DNA from: Proteiniphilum sp.
GTDB taxonomy: Bacteria; Bacteroidota; Bacteroidia; Bacteroidales; Dysgonomonadaceae
Direction: 5' to 3'
Assembly: GCA_031284475.1 (NCBI GenBank)
Contig: JAISZV010000058.1
Span: 1-8,206, forward strand
Length of the DNA stretch: 8,206 nt
The position numbers were made by a program, and so were the translations under genes. Shown in pieces: positions 6,095 to 8,206 of the stretch. The notes beneath the pieces are model-generated. The model was not told the origin of the DNA, ran no database searches, and saw only the letters and a program-made list of their open reading frames with translations. How positions within the stretch are numbered: the first letter of the stretch is position 1; each line of letters starts with the position of its first letter.

Positions 6095-7274
6095 TAATCT
6101 GTCCGTTTCCATATACGAACCATTTGTTGGTCACTAATTCCTGCGCGCCCAACGGCCCGCGGAAGTGGAGTTTTTGCGTGCTGATGGCGATCTCCGCACC
6201 CACGCCGAACTGTCCCCCGTCGGTGAAACGCGATGAAGCATTGTGGTAAACCGCAGCGCAATCAACCTGTTGCATAAACTCAACCGCCTTTTCCTCGTCG
6301 TTGGTGACGATTACCGCCGTGTGTCCGCCGGAGTAACGGTTGATCATATCTATGGCCTCTTGTATTCCGTCCACGAGGGAGAGGTAGAGTTTCGGCGCAA
6401 GGTATTCTTCATAAAGCGTAGCCGTGTTATTCTCCTCTTTAATTCTGTTGCACAGCGCCGTTATTTCTTTGTTCCCCCACACCTCAATTCCTTTTTCCGT
6501 GAGGTGCGTTACCAGATCGGAGAGTTTTTCTTTTAATTCTCCGGTATCTTTGTGCAGGAGCGCCTTGTCTATGGCATTGCATACGCTGATGCGCTTTTTC
6601 CCGTTCAGTATCAGTCGGATCGCCATCGCGAAATCGGCGTTTTCGTCTATATAGAGGAAGTTATTGCCTCTGCCGCTCACGATGACCGGTACCGAAGCAT
6701 TTTCCTGCACGAAACGGATCAACCCTTCGCCGCCGCGGGGAATAATGAGGTCTGCCCTGTGGCTGTTCTCCCTGATAAGGCGTTGCGTTTCCTCACGCGA
6801 CAGATCGAGGTATTGTATGTAATCCGCGCTTGCGTTTTGTTCGGCGAGCGCCTGTTGCCACAGCCCGGCGAGCAGCAGGTTGGTACGGCGCGCCTCTTTG
6901 CCCCCTTTCAGTAAAATACGGTTGCCGGCCTTAAAGGCGGTTGCCGCCGCTTCAATGGTAACGTCGGGACGCGATTCGTAAATAATCAGGATAGTTCCGA
7001 ACGGCACTGTCCGGTTGACCACGCGCAGCTTGTCTTCCCTGACAAATTCATAAAGGGTTTTCCCTTCCGGGTCGGATTGCGAAGCGACTTCCTCCAATGA
7101 ACGGATCATTCCGCCGATCTTCTTTTCATCTACCCTAAGCCGGTCTTTCATGGAATCGTCCATACCGGGAAATGCACGCATATCGGCTTCATTGGCCTCT
7201 GCGATCTTCTCCTTATTCAACTCCAATAGCCGGGCAAGAGAGGATAATACACTATTTTTGAGTTCATTCTTCAT
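6087..7274 (-). CDS. proA: Gamma-glutamyl phosphate reductase ProA
   Basis: NADPH-dependent reduction of gamma-glutamyl phosphate to glutamate 5-semialdehyde, the second step of proline synthesis; the product cyclises to the ProC substrate. The protein is an aldehyde dehydrogenase-fold enzyme of 395 residues, a little shorter than E. coli ProA (417). Visible landmarks are TVPFGTILIIYESRPDVT (89-106), FKAGNRILLKGGKEA (114-128), the catalytic cysteine region RISVCNAIDKALLH (228-241, Cys232), SGGHTAVIVTND (315-326) and the end block SSRFTDGGQFGVGAEIAIST (347-366), followed by KLHFRGP. The family's common 'RPSACNA' here reads 'RISVCNA', and 'TGVGN' reads 'SGRGN' (200-204); both are conservative for a divergent ProA. 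It is the first gene of the proline unit and has a promoter-like box about 52 bp before its ATG. ProA and ProB usually act as a complex because gamma-glutamyl phosphate is unstable. Confidence 0.95.
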   Translation of the reverse strand: MKNELKNSVLSSLARLLELNKEKIAEANEADMRAFPGMDDSMKDRLRVDEKKIGGMIRSLEEVASQSDPEGKTLYEFVREDKLRVVNRTVPFGTILIIYESRPDVTIEAAATAFKAGNRILLKGGKEARRTNLLLAGLWQQALAEQNASADYIQYLDLSREETQRLIRENSHRADLIIPRGGEGLIRFVQENASVPVIVSGRGNNFLYIDENADFAMAIRLILNGKKRISVCNAIDKALLHKDTGELKEKLSDLVTHLTEKGIEVWGNKEITALCNRIKEENNTATLYEEYLAPKLYLSLVDGIQEAIDMINRYSGGHTAVIVTNDEEKAVEFMQQVDCAAVYHNASSRFTDGGQFGVGAEIAISTQKLHFRGPLGAQELVTNKWFVYGNGQIRE

Positions 7275-7325
7275 AATGCTGCGAAAAAATAAAAAAGACT
7301 AATGTAATTGAACGTATTCGGGCTT

Positions 7326-7333
7326 CAAAGGTA
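7326..7333 (-). promoter_or_regulatory. Bacteroidetes -7 promoter box upstream of proA
   Basis: In the gene direction TACCTTTG is a perfect match to the Bacteroidetes sigma-70 -7 consensus TAnnTTTG. It lies in the 70-bp gap between the SGNH gene stop and proA. Transcription would start around 7318-7321, giving a leader of roughly 45 nt rich in T and then A. No clear -33 TTG is found about 19 bp further upstream, which lowers confidence. No operator, attenuator or riboswitch is visible in the short leader. Confidence 0.55.
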
Positions 7334-7344
7334 GCAAATTATTC

Positions 7345-8190
7345 TTAAATGGAGGCCGGTAATGCCAATAGTTGATATTTCAGTGTTATTGCGATACGGT
7401 AGTGCCCCAATTCGTTAGGGTGTAAGCGGTCTGTCTGTCCGTTATTAAAATACCGGATATGCGCGTCGTTCAAAGGATACAATCCCGAAACGCTATTCAG
7501 GTCGATCACCGGAACAGCCCATATATTGGAGGTTTGTTTCAGTACATCCACATAGTCGTCTATATAATTACCGATTTTATTTGCATAGGATTCTTCCGGC
7601 TGTATGTTTTGATCGCCGAAATAAGCCTGCGCCCGGTGGAGGGGGGTGAGCAGAATAACCTGCTTATCCGGGTAATTGGTTTTCAAGAAGTTCATCACCC
7701 GGTTTATACTGCTTGTGAAGGTCTTTTCATCCATAATGAGCTTTCGGTGTTTTCGCATTTCCTTTTTCGGCCCTGATACCAATACCTCGGCATTTGTTTC
7801 TTCGTACCAGTTACCTAACGGAAGTCCGCCATTGTAATCATTAGTCCCTGCAAAAATGATGATTGCATCTATATCGTCGCCTCTCTCTTCCAGCAGGCGT
7901 TCGGCCTGGCCTTGAATATTGTCCATCCGGTGTCCGTTGACGGCATAAACAAACGGGGTGAAACCCAACATCTCCGCCAAATATTCCCAGTAACATTTGT
8001 TTGTGCCGACTCTCCTTTTATCGGTAATAGAATCGCCGAGAAAAGCTACTCGTTTTCCTTTCCATTGATTTTCAATTACATTACTACAGGCAACAACCGG
8101 TATTTCCTCGATTCCCTTTGGGGATTGGAGAAAGTTTGTCCATAAAAGCAATAGCGATAAGAAGTAGGCAGTCATAGATAGGTTTGTCAT
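7345..8190 (-). CDS. Secreted SGNH/GDSL-family hydrolase (esterase or lipase-like)
   Basis: Probable exported ester hydrolase acting on an acylated substrate such as a deacetylated glycan or lipid; the substrate cannot be read from sequence. SGNH blocks are in order: FLGDSIT (50-56, nucleophile Ser54), VNGHRMD (84-90, block II Gly86), GTNDYNGG (115-122, Asn117) and TDRLHPNELGH (253-263, Asp254 and His257). The N-terminus has a hydrophobic stretch (about 7-22), consistent with a signal peptide, though the shown start lacks a positively charged n-region. The frame stays open upstream to the window edge (reading KNKIK before Met1), so the true start may be outside the window; Met6 at 8175 is another option. 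The A-rich leader before 8190 is a normal Bacteroidetes start context. It is on the same strand as proA, 70 bp away, but a separate promoter for proA suggests independent transcription. Confidence 0.82.
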   Translation of the reverse strand: MTNLSMTAYFLSLLLLWTNFLQSPKGIEEIPVVACSNVIENQWKGKRVAFLGDSITDKRRVGTNKCYWEYLAEMLGFTPFVYAVNGHRMDNIQGQAERLLEERGDDIDAIIIFAGTNDYNGGLPLGNWYEETNAEVLVSGPKKEMRKHRKLIMDEKTFTSSINRVMNFLKTNYPDKQVILLTPLHRAQAYFGDQNIQPEESYANKIGNYIDDYVDVLKQTSNIWAVPVIDLNSVSGLYPLNDAHIRYFNNGQTDRLHPNELGHYRIAITLKYQLLALPASI

Positions 8191-8206
8191 TTTTATTTTG
8201 TTTTTT

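Larger units (their letters stand above)
3357..7274 (-). other. Putative proA-proB-proC-hydE transcription unit
   Basis: Four - strand genes follow one another with gaps of 20 bp (proA-proB), 31 bp (proB-proC) and 3 bp (proC-hydE). No terminator-like hairpin is visible in any gap. A perfect -7 box lies upstream of proA at 7326-7333. The layout predicts one transcript carrying the complete glutamate-to-proline pathway plus hydE. Co-transcription is inferred from spacing only. Confidence 0.65.

Noticed and set aside
8100..8190. Signal peptidase cleavage of the SGNH hydrolase before Gln22, making it a substrate of the glutaminyl cyclase
   Set aside because: The preceding residues (Asn-Phe-Leu) do not fit the small-residue -3/-1 rule, so the site cannot be supported.

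Overview
This window looks like ordinary chromosome from an anaerobic, fermentative member of the Bacteroidales. The family cannot be proven from the sequence; a Dysgonomonadaceae/Proteiniphilum-type organism would fit. The clues are A-rich translation starts without a clear Shine-Dalgarno, a perfect Bacteroidetes -7 box (TAnnTTTG) before proA, a type II glutaminyl cyclase lipoprotein, and an [FeFe]-hydrogenase maturase. There is no mobile element, CRISPR array, rRNA or tRNA.

Layout. On the + strand are a K+/H+ antiporter cut at its 5' end by the window edge (1-1491), a lipoprotein glutaminyl cyclase of the M28 fold (1649-2683) and SufE (2893-3327). All remaining genes are on the - strand. 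Read in their own direction these are a secreted SGNH/GDSL hydrolase (8190-7345), then proA (7274-6087), proB (6066-5296), proC (5264-4476) and hydE (4472-3357). sufE and hydE converge with 29 bp between their stop codons.

Function. proA, proB and proC together encode the full glutamate-to-proline route: glutamate 5-kinase, gamma-glutamyl phosphate reductase and pyrroline-5-carboxylate reductase. A promoter-like box sits 70 bp from the end of the SGNH gene, and the following gaps are 20, 31 and 3 bp, so proA-proB-proC-hydE is probably one transcript. The odd member is hydE, which normally works with HydF and HydG on the hydrogenase H-cluster; neither is present here.

The most unusual signal lies between the genes. 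The gaps after the antiporter and after the cyclase are filled with degenerate tandem repeats of about 8 bp (roughly RTGRTKTR), starting 1-4 bp after the stop codon. The 3' tail of sufE, including its stop codon, is repeated about three times, and the last copy runs into the 3' coding end of hydE. A 14-bp tandem duplication spans the proA stop and proB start. Gene ends in this window are therefore repeatedly marked by short tandem duplications. I see no convincing undescribed protein system; the hydE placement and these gene-end repeats are the points worth following up.
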